19,547 nt of DNA from Eshraghiella sp964576255 (lineage in GTDB: Bacteria > Bacillota > Clostridia > Lachnospirales > Lachnospiraceae). Numbering within the stretch: the first letter of the stretch is position 1; each line of letters starts with the position of its first letter. Position numbers and translations under genes: made by a program. Positions 6,301 to 14,996 of this stretch are shown piece by piece. Where the stretch lies: the NCBI GenBank assembly GCA_964576255.1, contig CAZNUK010000043.1, positions 1 through 19,547 on the forward strand. Direction: 5' to 3'. The notes below the pieces were generated by a model. It did no database searches, was not told the origin of the DNA, and worked only from the letters and a program-made list of their open reading frames with translations.

Positions 6301-7125
6301 TTACTCCTTCACCGCTCCAGCGCTTACGCCCGTCACCAAAAACCTTGACAATGCAAAATACAAAATTACAATCGGCACTGCAATGAAAATTGCTCCCGCC
6401 GCAAATCTGGTAAATTCTGTTTCATCCAAGTGCATGAGCCCCACAGCCACAGTCCACAAATCCTTGTTTTTAAGGAGCAGATTTGGCAATATAAAATCGC
6501 TCCAAGGCCATGCAAACTGTGTAAGTGCTGTGTATACAATTATGGGCTTTGAAAGAGGGAGTGTTACCTTAACAAACACCTTAAAATTAGTGGCGCCATC
6601 AATCCTCGCCGCCTCATATATAGAGTTGGAAATTGTATCAAAATATCCCTTTTGTACAAGATAACCCATTGGCGCTCCCGCAGCATATATAAGCACCAGA
6701 CTCCATAACTGGTTAATTAACCCAAAATTAACCATAAGAAGATATAGTGCTGTCATACCCATAAAACTTGGAAACATACTTAACACCAAGGTTGATTTCA
6801 TAAGAGTTTTTTTACTCTTAAACTGAAATCTGCTAAAAGTATATGCTGTAAGAATTACAAGTATTGTTCCAATAAGACTTGAAAACGTCGCCACAAATAA
6901 AGTATTTCTTAACCAAACCGGATAATTGTACATTCCCACGTCCGTAAACAGCTTAACATATCCGTCAATACTAAAAGACTTTGGAAAAAATCCATCCAAA
7001 TCATATATGGAGCCACCCTTTGAGAAGGAAGCCAATATTAACCAAAGCACAGGGAAAAAGAATATGAAACACACCACTATTAAAGCAAAATAGGTTAATA
7101 TTTTTTCAATTATATTTTTCTTCAT
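6301..7125 (-). CDS. Maltodextrin ABC transporter permease, MalG type
   Basis: A 274-aa inner-membrane permease with about six hydrophobic segments. The cytoplasmic EAA loop (NSIYEAARIDGATNFKVFVK, from residue 167) contacts the ABC ATPase and identifies the BPD_transp_1 family. Length and the C-terminal GVSAGAVKE match MalG-type carbohydrate permeases. It overlaps the MalF-type gene by four bases (ATGA), so the two are translationally coupled. It pairs with MalF to form the channel for malto-oligosaccharides. Specificity is assigned from the neighbouring amylase and binding proteins. No terminator is visible between its stop and the following promoter. Confidence 0.9.
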   Translation of the reverse strand: MKKNIIEKILTYFALIVVCFIFFFPVLWLILASFSKGGSIYDLDGFFPKSFSIDGYVKLFTDVGMYNYPVWLRNTLFVATFSSLIGTILVILTAYTFSRFQFKSKKTLMKSTLVLSMFPSFMGMTALYLLMVNFGLINQLWSLVLIYAAGAPMGYLVQKGYFDTISNSIYEAARIDGATNFKVFVKVTLPLSKPIIVYTALTQFAWPWSDFILPNLLLKNKDLWTVAVGLMHLDETEFTRFAAGAIFIAVPIVILYFALSRFLVTGVSAGAVKE

Positions 7126-8408
7126 CGATATGTATCCTCCTTCTTAAATGCTGCACTTCTCACATAAACTGTCAGAGAAAATACGGAGGTTATAACAAAT
7201 ATTATGAGGCTCACCGCGGCGCCGATTCCGTAATAATTGTTATCTATTGACAGGTTGTATAGCCAGTTAATTAATAAATCCGTGTCGCTGGCAAGGAAAT
7301 AATCCTCCATATACAAACCGCCTCTTAAGAAATAAAACACTCCAAAATTATTGAAATTGTTAACAAAGCTGGTTATAAGAACCGGTGTTGTGGAAAAAAT
7401 CACAAAAGGCAATGTGATTTTGATAAACTGCTTCCACTTGGAAGCTCCGTCAATTGAAGCCGCCTCATACAACTCCGTATTCATATTGGAAAGAATACCC
7501 GTTGCCAGAAGCATTGAGGTTGGAATGGAAGTCCATGCGTTAACAAAAAGTCCGATTATTTTGGCTTTGATTCCCGCATCAATATCCAGAAATCCCACCG
7601 CACTGCCGCCAAAAAGTGTAATGTAATAATTTACCGGTCCACCATATGAAAACATAAACTTAAATGCCAGAAGTGTTATAAAGCCCGGTACTGCATAAGC
7701 AAGTATTGGGAAGGCTCTCCAGAAGGTTTTGCCCTTAACACATTTTTTGTTAAGTAAAAGTGCCAGACCAAGCCCGCCAAAATAATTGATAAATGTAGAC
7801 AACACTGCCCATATGAGATTCCAGCCAAGTATTCTGAAAAAAGTATCCTTAATCTCGGACAGGGAGAAAATCTTTGCAAAATTTCCAAATCCAATCCAGT
7901 CCACTAATTCCGGTGGCACAATCTCACCACCATAATTGGTAAAGGCAATTATTATCATAAAGATAATCGGCAATACGTTAAACACCAAAACTCCTGCAAT
8001 AGGAATTGCCAGTGCAACCTTATAGAATTTTTTATCAAGAAACTTCTGGGTGGATTTAACAAAACCCGGAAGTTTTTTTCCTTCTAATAATGCCTTGTGA
8101 CTTGCTTTAATGTCATTAATATTGGATATATGTACAAACACATATGCAATTATAATCAAAAACGCCAGAAGTCCTTTTAGCATCATCATAACAGAGTCAT
8201 CACCGGCAATGCCAAGCCAAGGGTCAGCTTTGACCGTTCCAAGGGTTACAAAGCCCTGTAAATCCTTAACACCGGTTTTTACCATATAAAACACTGTCAA
8301 GGCAACCACTGATAAGTACAGTAGTCCTTTAATCCACTGCTTATACAGTAATTGTCCCGTACCCATTATTACCATGGATGCTTTTACCGGAAACGAAGTT
8401 TTATTCAT
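7122..8408 (-). CDS. Maltodextrin ABC transporter permease, MalF type
   Basis: A 428-aa membrane protein with around eight hydrophobic segments: two near residues 27-43 and 77-95, then the conserved core from about 131. The EAA loop is TELYEAASIDGASKWKQFIK (residues 311-330). The long N-terminal extension with two membrane segments before the core is typical of MalF-like subunits. The second gene of the transporter set, it starts 18 bases after the binding protein and overlaps MalG by four bases. It forms the substrate path together with MalG. No ATP-hydrolysing subunit is encoded in this window. Confidence 0.9.
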   Translation of the reverse strand: MNKTSFPVKASMVIMGTGQLLYKQWIKGLLYLSVVALTVFYMVKTGVKDLQGFVTLGTVKADPWLGIAGDDSVMMMLKGLLAFLIIIAYVFVHISNINDIKASHKALLEGKKLPGFVKSTQKFLDKKFYKVALAIPIAGVLVFNVLPIIFMIIIAFTNYGGEIVPPELVDWIGFGNFAKIFSLSEIKDTFFRILGWNLIWAVLSTFINYFGGLGLALLLNKKCVKGKTFWRAFPILAYAVPGFITLLAFKFMFSYGGPVNYYITLFGGSAVGFLDIDAGIKAKIIGLFVNAWTSIPTSMLLATGILSNMNTELYEAASIDGASKWKQFIKITLPFVIFSTTPVLITSFVNNFNNFGVFYFLRGGLYMEDYFLASDTDLLINWLYNLSIDNNYYGIGAAVSLIIFVITSVFSLTVYVRSAAFKKEDTYR

Positions 8409-8426
8409 TACAAATCATCCTTCCTA

Positions 8427-9896
8427 TTATTCAGCCAGAACATAGATTGCATCATACACGTTTTTAGATGCAGTATCCAATGCCTTTTGGAAATCCTCAG
8501 GGCTTACGTATTCTTCAGTCTCGTTATCAGCAGCTCTAAAAGCATCCTTGGCAACATCCGCCATAATTGTCTGTACCGGTGTCCAAATCTGGTCTACTGC
8601 TTTAATTGAAGGCATAAGATAAATTTTTCCTGCCTCAAGACTCTTGAAAATCATATCCGCTGTTCCATCTGACTCCTCAGCCACATCGGAGCGTGTAGGT
8701 GCAATTCCCAGCATTTCCATTCTTGTTTTCACCATTTCATAGCTTGTGGCAAAATTAACGAATTCAATACATGCCTCTCTATGCTTGGTGTAGGAGCTGA
8801 TTGCGTAGCCATTAACGCCACCCATCACAATTGTATTAACCCAGTCATCCTCCGACATAGTAGAACTGTCAACGGATAAATCTCCGTTAGCAGGCATTAA
8901 TGCAGGATATTCAACCATCTTGAGATTCCGAATTGCTTTGTTCATAGCTTCTGCTTCAGCCATTCCCTGCTCCTCATATTCCAAGGTTAATTTTTCAAGG
9001 AACAAAGAATATGTGTCAGGTGTAGAAACGGCGCAAAAATACGTTCCGTCAGCAACTTTTTCATATCTGTTATAGGTAATAGTGTCATCTATGCAACCTT
9101 TGTACATAAGTCCTGCAAACTGTTTCAATGCACTAAGTCCGTTTTTGGCATCTCCTGCACCAAAACCTATGTCTTTGGAATTAAGGGTTCCATCCTCATT
9201 TTCTCCAAAAATGTATCCGCCGTAGGACAGCATAAATGGAGACGCAAGATACAGATTATTAAGAGATGCCATAAAACCATACTGTGAATCCTTATTAGCA
9301 CTTGTATCCGTTTCTCTTAAATACGCAGAATATGCATATAAGTCATTCCAGTTTTCAAAGAAGTCCGGCTGGCCGTTCTGGTTATCATCCCAATTACTTT
9401 CCCAATCCTCAGGCAGCATATCCTCGCGGTAAAAAAGCATCGGTTCCTGAATATTAACTGGAACACCACAGGTATATACTTCTCCATCTACAACAACCTT
9501 CAGTGCACTCCATGCCTCTTCCGGCACATATTCGTAGCACTCCATTTCCTCCGGAGTAATTGGCAGAACATGTTTATCCTCGGCATAAGTCATCAATTTG
9601 TCGTTTGCCTGATAAAGAACGTCCGGTCCATATCCATAAGGTCCGTTTGCCGCCAAATCTGTGTATTCCTCCATATTGGCATCCACAGCTTCAATTCCTT
9701 TATCCTTATAAGCCTCGTTAAAAGCCTTCAAAAGTTCATCAAGATAACCTTCTTTTTTGGCTGTGTCATTTTCAAGGATTCGGATAATAATTTTTTCTCC
9801 TGAAGCATTACTTGTGGTAGTCGCATTACTACAGCCTGCCACACCAAGCACCATAATGGCTGCAAGACCCATTCCTATTAGTCTCTTTAATTTCAT
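8427..9896 (-). CDS. Maltodextrin-binding lipoprotein, ABC solute-binding protein
   Basis: A 489-aa lipoprotein: signal peptide, lipobox LGVAGC (Cys22), then a type-1 extracellular solute-binding fold. The segments NGYAISSYTKHREACIEFVNF and the aromatic/acidic-rich middle are as expected for carbohydrate-binding family members. It captures oligosaccharide outside the cell and delivers it to the two permeases. It is larger than E. coli MalE, with insertions around residues 170-260. Its ATG overlaps the amylase stop by four bases. Malto-oligosaccharide specificity is inferred from the adjacent GH13 enzyme and the starch-binding-type lipoprotein. Confidence 0.88.
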   Translation of the reverse strand: MKLKRLIGMGLAAIMVLGVAGCSNATTTSNASGEKIIIRILENDTAKKEGYLDELLKAFNEAYKDKGIEAVDANMEEYTDLAANGPYGYGPDVLYQANDKLMTYAEDKHVLPITPEEMECYEYVPEEAWSALKVVVDGEVYTCGVPVNIQEPMLFYREDMLPEDWESNWDDNQNGQPDFFENWNDLYAYSAYLRETDTSANKDSQYGFMASLNNLYLASPFMLSYGGYIFGENEDGTLNSKDIGFGAGDAKNGLSALKQFAGLMYKGCIDDTITYNRYEKVADGTYFCAVSTPDTYSLFLEKLTLEYEEQGMAEAEAMNKAIRNLKMVEYPALMPANGDLSVDSSTMSEDDWVNTIVMGGVNGYAISSYTKHREACIEFVNFATSYEMVKTRMEMLGIAPTRSDVAEESDGTADMIFKSLEAGKIYLMPSIKAVDQIWTPVQTIMADVAKDAFRAADNETEEYVSPEDFQKALDTASKNVYDAIYVLAE

Positions 9897-11518
9897 AATA
9901 ATTTCCCTCCATTCAAGGTAATCTCATAATTGCTTTTTTTGATTTTTAAAACAACCACGTTATTTCCCAAATTATTTTCAAGAACGAACTCTCCATTGTC
10001 AGCATATATTTTTACCGCACCTTCAGAAAGCTTATATTCTCGTCTAATTCCGGCAAGTTTCTCAGGCAAAAAACACAAATCTGTCTCTGCTTTGCTCCAA
10101 TTCATACATCTTCTGCAATCCGGGTCATAACCTCCCGGCATCATAATCTCTGTTCCATAGTAGATGCAAGGCGCCCCCGGAAACATATACAAAAGACATA
10201 GAGCAGCTTCAAACTTATTTCTGTCCTCACCCACTTCGCTAAAAAATCTGTGTGTATCGTGGCTATCCAACAGGTTCAACATCATTGAATTAACAGTATC
10301 CGAATTACGCATCAGCACGTCATTAAGTCTCCACGCCAACTGCTCCTCATCAAACTTATCCTTGGCAAAATAATCCAGACATGCCTTGGTAAATGAATAA
10401 TTCATTATTCCGTCGTACTGGTCCCCCCGCAGGTTAGAGTAAGCGTCATGCCAGTTTTCCCCAATAAGTATTACATCCTCGTTGGCATTTTTAATTGCCT
10501 TTCTGAAATTTCTCCAGAAATCATGACTGACCTCGTCGGACACATCCAGTCTCCAGCCATCAATATGAAACTCATTGACATAATAACATCCAATATCTAT
10601 CAGATATTTTTGAACCTCCAAATTAGATGTATTTAGCTTTGGCATATATTCACAAGGGCCAAACATCTGGTAGTTGTCTCTGGCTTCGTTAATCTCATCT
10701 CCATCAATAATAAACCAGTCATAATACTTGGACTCTTTGCCCTTTTTAATTACATCTTCAAATTCCTTAAGCCTGTCACTGCAATGGTTAAAAACAGCAT
10801 CTAGCACAACTCTCATATTTTTTGCGTGAGCACTATCTATTAGGCTGTGTAAATCTGCCTCATCTCCAAACTGTCTGTCAACCTTGTAATAATCACTTAT
10901 ATCGTATTTATGATTAGAAATAGACTCAAAAATCGGCGTAAGATAAATAGTATTACATCCCAGACCTTTTATATAATCCAGCTTTTCCGTAATTCCCCTA
11001 AGGTCACCGCCACAAAAGCTTTTTGCTGTAGGAATATCTCCCCACTTTGTATTTATGTAGCTCTTATTTTTATCATTCTGTGCCATATTAAATCTGTCCA
11101 CAAAAATCTGATAAAAGATTGCATCCCCTATCCATTCCACTTTTTTCATAATATCCACTTTATTGATGTATGGGTACTGGAAAAAGTTGTAAAATCCCAA
11201 GGTAAAATCATAGTCAATTGTTATTCCGTCCTCAGAAAAATAATAATACTGCTCCCCGTCAAACACTCTGAACACATAGGCAAGCCTTGGGTCATTTAAT
11301 GTGAGCTTAACCACAAAATAATCATACAACTCGCTTGTATATAATTTTGACATCTCCTGTGTATTCTGGGAGATGCCAAAATCATATTTGTTCTCGTACA
11401 CAACTTCTGCATATTCAATATCATTTTTGGCAGTTCTCAGTCGCAATACAATCTCATTTTCTGAAACAGGAAAGCAATATGACGAATCTATAATATGCAA
11501 TATTGCATGTCTGTTCAT
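9893..11518 (-). CDS. GH13 cyclomaltodextrinase/neopullulanase-type amylase
   Basis: A 541-aa cytoplasmic enzyme (no signal peptide) that hydrolyses imported malto-oligosaccharides or cyclodextrins. Residues 1-120 form a CBM34-like N-terminal domain. The (beta/alpha)8 barrel follows: DAVFNH (240-245), GWRLDVSDEV with nucleophile Asp325, IGENW with acid/base Glu354, and LLDSHDTH with Asp421. MPKLN at 292-296 is the fifth conserved region typical of the GH13_20 neopullulanase/cyclomaltodextrinase group. Intracellular location fits degradation after uptake by the ABC transporter downstream. It starts 13 bases after the upstream lipoprotein and overlaps the binding protein gene. Confidence 0.9.
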   Translation of the reverse strand: MNRHAILHIIDSSYCFPVSENEIVLRLRTAKNDIEYAEVVYENKYDFGISQNTQEMSKLYTSELYDYFVVKLTLNDPRLAYVFRVFDGEQYYYFSEDGITIDYDFTLGFYNFFQYPYINKVDIMKKVEWIGDAIFYQIFVDRFNMAQNDKNKSYINTKWGDIPTAKSFCGGDLRGITEKLDYIKGLGCNTIYLTPIFESISNHKYDISDYYKVDRQFGDEADLHSLIDSAHAKNMRVVLDAVFNHCSDRLKEFEDVIKKGKESKYYDWFIIDGDEINEARDNYQMFGPCEYMPKLNTSNLEVQKYLIDIGCYYVNEFHIDGWRLDVSDEVSHDFWRNFRKAIKNANEDVILIGENWHDAYSNLRGDQYDGIMNYSFTKACLDYFAKDKFDEEQLAWRLNDVLMRNSDTVNSMMLNLLDSHDTHRFFSEVGEDRNKFEAALCLLYMFPGAPCIYYGTEIMMPGGYDPDCRRCMNWSKAETDLCFLPEKLAGIRREYKLSEGAVKIYADNGEFVLENNLGNNVVVLKIKKSNYEITLNGGKLL

Positions 11519-11531
11519 ATTAATTCTCCAT

Positions 11532-12614
11532 TTATTTTGATACTGTTACAGTCATATCAGCAAGATTTGCTGTAATGGTGTAGGTTCCATCCTCTGCCAC
11601 CTGAATATTGTTACCATTATCGGATAAAAGTGCAAGACTTGCTTCATCCGTTACATTGGACTCCTTAAGTACAAGTCCGGTGTCCACTCCATCCTCAAAA
11701 ATCACAAGACATACTTCAGTTCCTGCTGTCAATTCCTTAGTTACAACAAATTCAGCAGTTCCTTCTGTTCTGGTTAAATCAATAAGCTCTGACCAATCCT
11801 CTACCCAGCTTCCCTTAATCTTAACAGAAGTCAAATCGGTATACACAAATGGTTCTTCCTCAACCACATTTCCCTCTGTAAGAGGGTCTCCGTTTCTAAC
11901 CACGGTCACCGCATCCATTAATGAATTATTAGGGTCAGTTGTAAGAGTGATGGTGTAATTTCCTGACATAATAACATTAGCATTAGCTGTATTGTCAGTT
12001 CCTCCAAGGCCTCCACCATTTTCCATCCATGTAGCATCCACATCTTTGAAATAACCAAAACCATGCTGTCCATCCCATGCCCAGTCGTGAATTACCTGGA
12101 ACTGGTCGCCCTCATACATATCAATTGTAATTGAAAATTCGTTGGTGTTACCTGTCGGCTGCATAAGGAATTTTTCTTTTACACTATCATCAACTGCAGC
12201 TGCCCAATTGCTCTCTGCAAGAATTCCGGCATTGGAAGTTCCTACCACATACCAAAGTCTGGTATCCTCGGCAAGCTCTGTTGACTTAAAACAACCATAC
12301 AATGCTGTGTTTTCTGTAAAAGTTGCTGTCTTTAAATCCTTCTTGCTACTCTCAAGAAAAGTAGGTGTCTCAAACCAGCCAGTAAACTCATAATTCTCCT
12401 GATTCTCAAATGCCTCATATGTAGCTGCTTCAATAGTCTTACCTGATTCTACCTTGGCTTCTCCAAGCTTTGACTCACCATTATAAAAAGTAATGGTAAG
12501 CTCCTTAGCCTCCTCGTCGCCTCCGGTTGTAGTTGTATTGCTACATCCACAAACAGTAAACAATCCCAATGCAGTCATCAAAAGACCTGCTATGATTTTC
12601 TTAACTCTCTTCAT
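11532..12614 (-). CDS. Surface starch-binding-type lipoprotein
   Basis: A 360-aa lipoprotein (lipobox TVCGC, Cys24) that should sit on the cell surface. After a Thr/Gly-rich linker come residues 38-110 with an InlB B-repeat/Flg_new-like module (LTITFYNGESKLGEAKVESG ... YEFTGWFETPTF). Residues 115-250 and 258-360 are beta-sandwich segments. The first has many Trp and aromatic residues (LWYVVGTSN, HDWAWDGQHGFGYF) like SusE/SusF-type or CBM26-type starch-binding modules. As first gene of the operon it probably binds starch or maltodextrin outside and passes it to the transporter. AGGAGG lies 10 bases upstream of the ATG. Confidence 0.75.
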   Translation of the reverse strand: MKRVKKIIAGLLMTALGLFTVCGCSNTTTTGGDEEAKELTITFYNGESKLGEAKVESGKTIEAATYEAFENQENYEFTGWFETPTFLESSKKDLKTATFTENTALYGCFKSTELAEDTRLWYVVGTSNAGILAESNWAAAVDDSVKEKFLMQPTGNTNEFSITIDMYEGDQFQVIHDWAWDGQHGFGYFKDVDATWMENGGGLGGTDNTANANVIMSGNYTITLTTDPNNSLMDAVTVVRNGDPLTEGNVVEEEPFVYTDLTSVKIKGSWVEDWSELIDLTRTEGTAEFVVTKELTAGTEVCLVIFEDGVDTGLVLKESNVTDEASLALLSDNGNNIQVAEDGTYTITANLADMTVTVSK

Positions 12615-12663
12615 AATAAAAATACCTCCTGTTTAAATTCTTCTAAAATTCTACTTATGGTTA

Positions 12664-12690
12664 CTTAACCGTTTAAGTTAATCGGTTAAG
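12664..12690. promoter_or_regulatory. Tandem LacI-type operators of the malto-oligosaccharide operon
   Basis: Two CG-centred near-palindromes lie side by side: CTTAACCGTTTAAG (12664-12677) and GTTAATCGGTTAAG (12677-12690), centres 13 bases apart. Together they also form a large inverted repeat (ACTTAACCG ... CGGTTAAGT). They begin just downstream of the minus-strand -10, where a bound repressor would block initiation. The adjacent LacI-family gene is the obvious regulator. Confidence 0.75.
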
Positions 12691-12693
12691 TAG

Positions 12694-12722
12694 AGAATAG
12701 CACAGTTATTTTAAACTGTCAA
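12694..12722 (-). promoter_or_regulatory. Promoter of the malto-oligosaccharide operon
   Basis: Minus strand: TTGACA (12717-12722), 17-base spacer, TATTCT (12694-12699) preceded by TGC. It points at the starch-binding-type lipoprotein gene, and the predicted start near 12687 falls inside the tandem operators. Confidence 0.85.
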
Positions 12723-12728
12723 TATATG

Positions 12729-12757
12729 TTGACATTTATTTTTATAATTTGTAAGAT
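12729..12757 (+). promoter_or_regulatory. Promoter of the LacI-family gene
   Basis: Plus strand: TTGACA (12729-12734), 17-base spacer, TAAGAT (12752-12757). Its -35 box and the minus-strand -35 box form the palindrome TGTCAA-N6-TTGACA, so the two promoters fire back to back from the same spot. Confidence 0.75.
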
Positions 12758-12760
12758 TAA

Positions 12761-12774
12761 CTTATACGTTTAAC
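12761..12774. promoter_or_regulatory. Candidate autoregulatory LacI-type operator
   Basis: CTTATACGTTTAAC resembles the two operators on the other side (TTA-N2-CG-N-TTAA pattern, CG centre at 12767-12768) and lies just after the lacI-type -10, suggesting negative autoregulation. Confidence 0.6.
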
Positions 12775-12791
12775 TTACAGGAGCTCGTAAT

Positions 12792-13670
12792 ATGGAGAAA
12801 AAAACAACCGTAAAAGATGTTGCCAAGGCTGCCGGCGTATCAGTGGCAACAGTTTCTTACATAATGAATAATAGAACTGATCAGAAAATCAGTGACCAGA
12901 CAAGAAAGAAAGTCCTTCAGATTGCCAACCTGCTTAATTACACCCCTAGCCATGCCGCCAAGACCTTGGCAACGGGGCGTAACAACATTATTGGCGTGTC
13001 TTATCATCTCAACGAAAGCACACCATCCCGCAATCTTGAAATTACGGGCTTCGTCAATCTGATTATTGAACGACTTAACAGACTTAATTATGATGTTTTA
13101 TTTTTGCCCCTCAGGGCGGTGGAGGATAACCTTCCGATTAATAGAAATATTGATGGTATTTTGACAATAGATTTGTCCCATGAGCAGTTCGTTGAGCTGG
13201 CGGACAACTATATGGTTCCTATTGTAAATATTGATATGATAATTAACGATTCACTTTTTTATCAGATATATTCGGACTACCCTCGCCTTCTTGCAGAAGG
13301 CAGAGAAATTCTCGGGGATGATTGCTATCTAATCATGGAAAAGTTTGATAATGCCAACTACGAGAACTTCATAACTTCGGAATTTGATAAAAATCGCATC
13401 ATATATTTTCAGGATTGTACCAAGGACGAGTTACTTAACCTTCGTAACAAAAAAGCCCTCATCATTGGCACCTACTTAACCCTTATGGTTAAGCCATACC
13501 TTGACGAGAGCAATATTGTGGTTATTTCCTCTAACAAAACAGGCCACATCCTGCCGGATGAAATTAAAGTAATCCGCAACGACATTTCCAAAAAAGCCAA
13601 CCTGGCTATAAGCATTCTACTTAATGCCATGGACAAGAAATTTGATGTGGCGCATGATTATAAAGTGTAA
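12792..13670 (+). CDS. LacI-family repressor of the malto-oligosaccharide operon
   Basis: A 292-aa transcription regulator. Residues 5-26 are a clear LacI helix-turn-helix (TVKDVAKAAGVSVATVSYIM) followed by the hinge helix region (YTPSHAAKTLATGRNNIIGV, 50-69). The effector-binding half is recognisable but short: the protein is about 40 residues smaller than usual LacI members, and the middle lacks the normal set of sugar-contact segments. It is divergent from the maltodextrin operon and shares three operator-like sites with it, so it is the likely maltose- or maltodextrin-responsive repressor. Start supported by AGGAG 10 bases upstream. Product ends over a hairpin terminator. Confidence 0.88.
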   Translation: MEKKTTVKDVAKAAGVSVATVSYIMNNRTDQKISDQTRKKVLQIANLLNYTPSHAAKTLATGRNNIIGVSYHLNESTPSRNLEITGFVNLIIERLNRLNYDVLFLPLRAVEDNLPINRNIDGILTIDLSHEQFVELADNYMVPIVNIDMIINDSLFYQIYSDYPRLLAEGREILGDDCYLIMEKFDNANYENFITSEFDKNRIIYFQDCTKDELLNLRNKKALIIGTYLTLMVKPYLDESNIVVISSNKTGHILPDEIKVIRNDISKKANLAISILLNAMDKKFDVAHDYKV

Positions 13671-13690
13671 GGGGCGTAATGCCCCTTATT
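13668..13690. terminator. Shared convergent terminator
   Basis: TAAGGGGC (13668-13675), loop GTAAT, GCCCCTTA (13681-13688), followed by TTTATAA. The stem begins in the stop codon of the LacI-family gene and lies just past the stop of the convergent ATPase gene, so it probably serves both directions. Confidence 0.75.
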
Positions 13691-14871
13691 TATAAGTTCT
13701 CCATCATCAAAAAGTCTTTTAATTTGATGTGCTTTATAATGCTTGTCGAATAGTCAATATCATCATTTGTAATAATGATTTTTTGAGACAGATTATCAAT
13801 ATTTTTAAATGCGTTAAATTCTCTTTGATATGCTTTTTCTTCAGCAACACTATATGCTACTTGTATATAATATTGCTTCGTGCCTTTGGATGCTAAAAAA
13901 TCTATCTCTTTACCGCTATTATTATAGACATACACTTCATAACCCATATAAATCAACTCATTATACACTATGTTTTCAAGGTTATGCATAAGATCAAAAC
14001 GATTATTCATACAACGAATAGAATTAAAACACACATCCGCATTGTATATTTTTGAATAATACGAAAGTTCCTTTTTTGTCTTTGGTGAATATTGTTTAAC
14101 AGACTCAATAATATAGGCTTCTTCCAAATACCCAAGATATTTCATTATGGTATTGACCGAACAACTAGTATGCTCTTGTTTAATGTAATCACGAATTGAA
14201 TTCGCCGAGAAAACTCGGCTATTGCTACGTAACACAAAATTCACCAAACTCTTAAACAAGCTTTCTTTTCGTATTTTGTACCTTCTAATTAAGTCATTAA
14301 TAACAATTGTATCATCCAAATCATTCAAATATCTGCTTTGTGCTTCTAGCGAACCAAACTCAAATCGTTTTGGGAATCCACCCCACACAAGGTAATCCGT
14401 AACCGAACTTTCTTTTCCTAGTTCTTTACAATACTCAACAATTTCCTTATAAATGAAAGGTCTGATACGAAATGCAACATATCTTCCTGATAACTCTTTA
14501 GTGAATTCACCCGATAACAACTTCGAATTTGAACCTGTAATAAACAAGGAAAAGTCGTACAGTCTTAGTGTTTTACAAGCATCTTGCCAACCATCAAGAG
14601 TTTGCACTTCGTCAAAAAACAAATAACATTTACCATCTTTCTTATTAGCTTCAACATACGAAATTAACTCATCAGAATTGGTTACATTTGCAGATACTTT
14701 TTTATCCTCAAAATTAAGATAAATAATATTGTCAGTTTTTTCTGCTATTTCCTTAATAATTTGTTCCATAATGACAGATTTACCGCATCTACGAATACCT
14801 GTGATAATTTTTATTAAATCAGAATCATAAAAAGGGCGAACCTGCTCAATATAATGTTCTCTATGAATCAT
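13690..14871 (-). CDS. AAA-family ATPase with DUF4143 domain
   Basis: A 393-aa P-loop ATPase of the AAA_14/DUF4143 type. Walker A is GIRRCGKS (25-32), Walker B LFFDEVQ (84-90), followed by sensor-like FITGSNSKLL. The C-terminal third carries the DUF4143 region (nuclease-like pattern EIDFLASKG) and ends with a DDIDYSTSIIKHIKLKDFL tail. Function in this family is unsettled; some members are linked to mobile or defence loci. I start it at MIHREHY (14871): an earlier TTG at 14901 lies upstream of the -10 box of its promoter and cannot be in the transcript, while GAGGTG precedes 14871 at proper spacing. Confidence 0.85.
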   Translation of the reverse strand: MIHREHYIEQVRPFYDSDLIKIITGIRRCGKSVIMEQIIKEIAEKTDNIIYLNFEDKKVSANVTNSDELISYVEANKKDGKCYLFFDEVQTLDGWQDACKTLRLYDFSLFITGSNSKLLSGEFTKELSGRYVAFRIRPFIYKEIVEYCKELGKESSVTDYLVWGGFPKRFEFGSLEAQSRYLNDLDDTIVINDLIRRYKIRKESLFKSLVNFVLRSNSRVFSANSIRDYIKQEHTSCSVNTIMKYLGYLEEAYIIESVKQYSPKTKKELSYYSKIYNADVCFNSIRCMNNRFDLMHNLENIVYNELIYMGYEVYVYNNSGKEIDFLASKGTKQYYIQVAYSVAEEKAYQREFNAFKNIDNLSQKIIITNDDIDYSTSIIKHIKLKDFLMMENL

Positions 14872-14889
14872 TTTCATCACCTCAAATAT

Positions 14890-14918
14890 ATTATACTGCA
14901 AACTTTACCACTTGTTAA
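14890..14918 (-). promoter_or_regulatory. Promoter of the ATPase gene
   Basis: Minus strand: TTAACA (14913-14918), 17-base spacer, perfect TATAAT (14890-14895). The predicted leader is only about ten to fifteen bases before the GAGGTG ribosome site, so the ATPase is a single-gene unit. Confidence 0.8.
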
Positions 14919-14996
14919 GAATTTTATTCACTAGTACTGAAAGATTTTCGCTTTTTCAAAAAATTGTTCAGTATCTTTGAGAGTGTTCGCAAAATA

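Noticed and set aside
14872..14901. A ten-codon N-terminal extension of the ATPase from TTG
   Set aside because: The TTG lies upstream of the TATAAT box of the gene's own promoter, and the GAGGTG ribosome site points to 14871.
14922..14996. Inverted repeat TACTGAA ... TTCAGTA between the ATPase promoter and the CxxC gene
   Set aside because: The loop is about 30 bases with no T run in the right place, so a terminator call is not supported; may be chance in AT-rich DNA.
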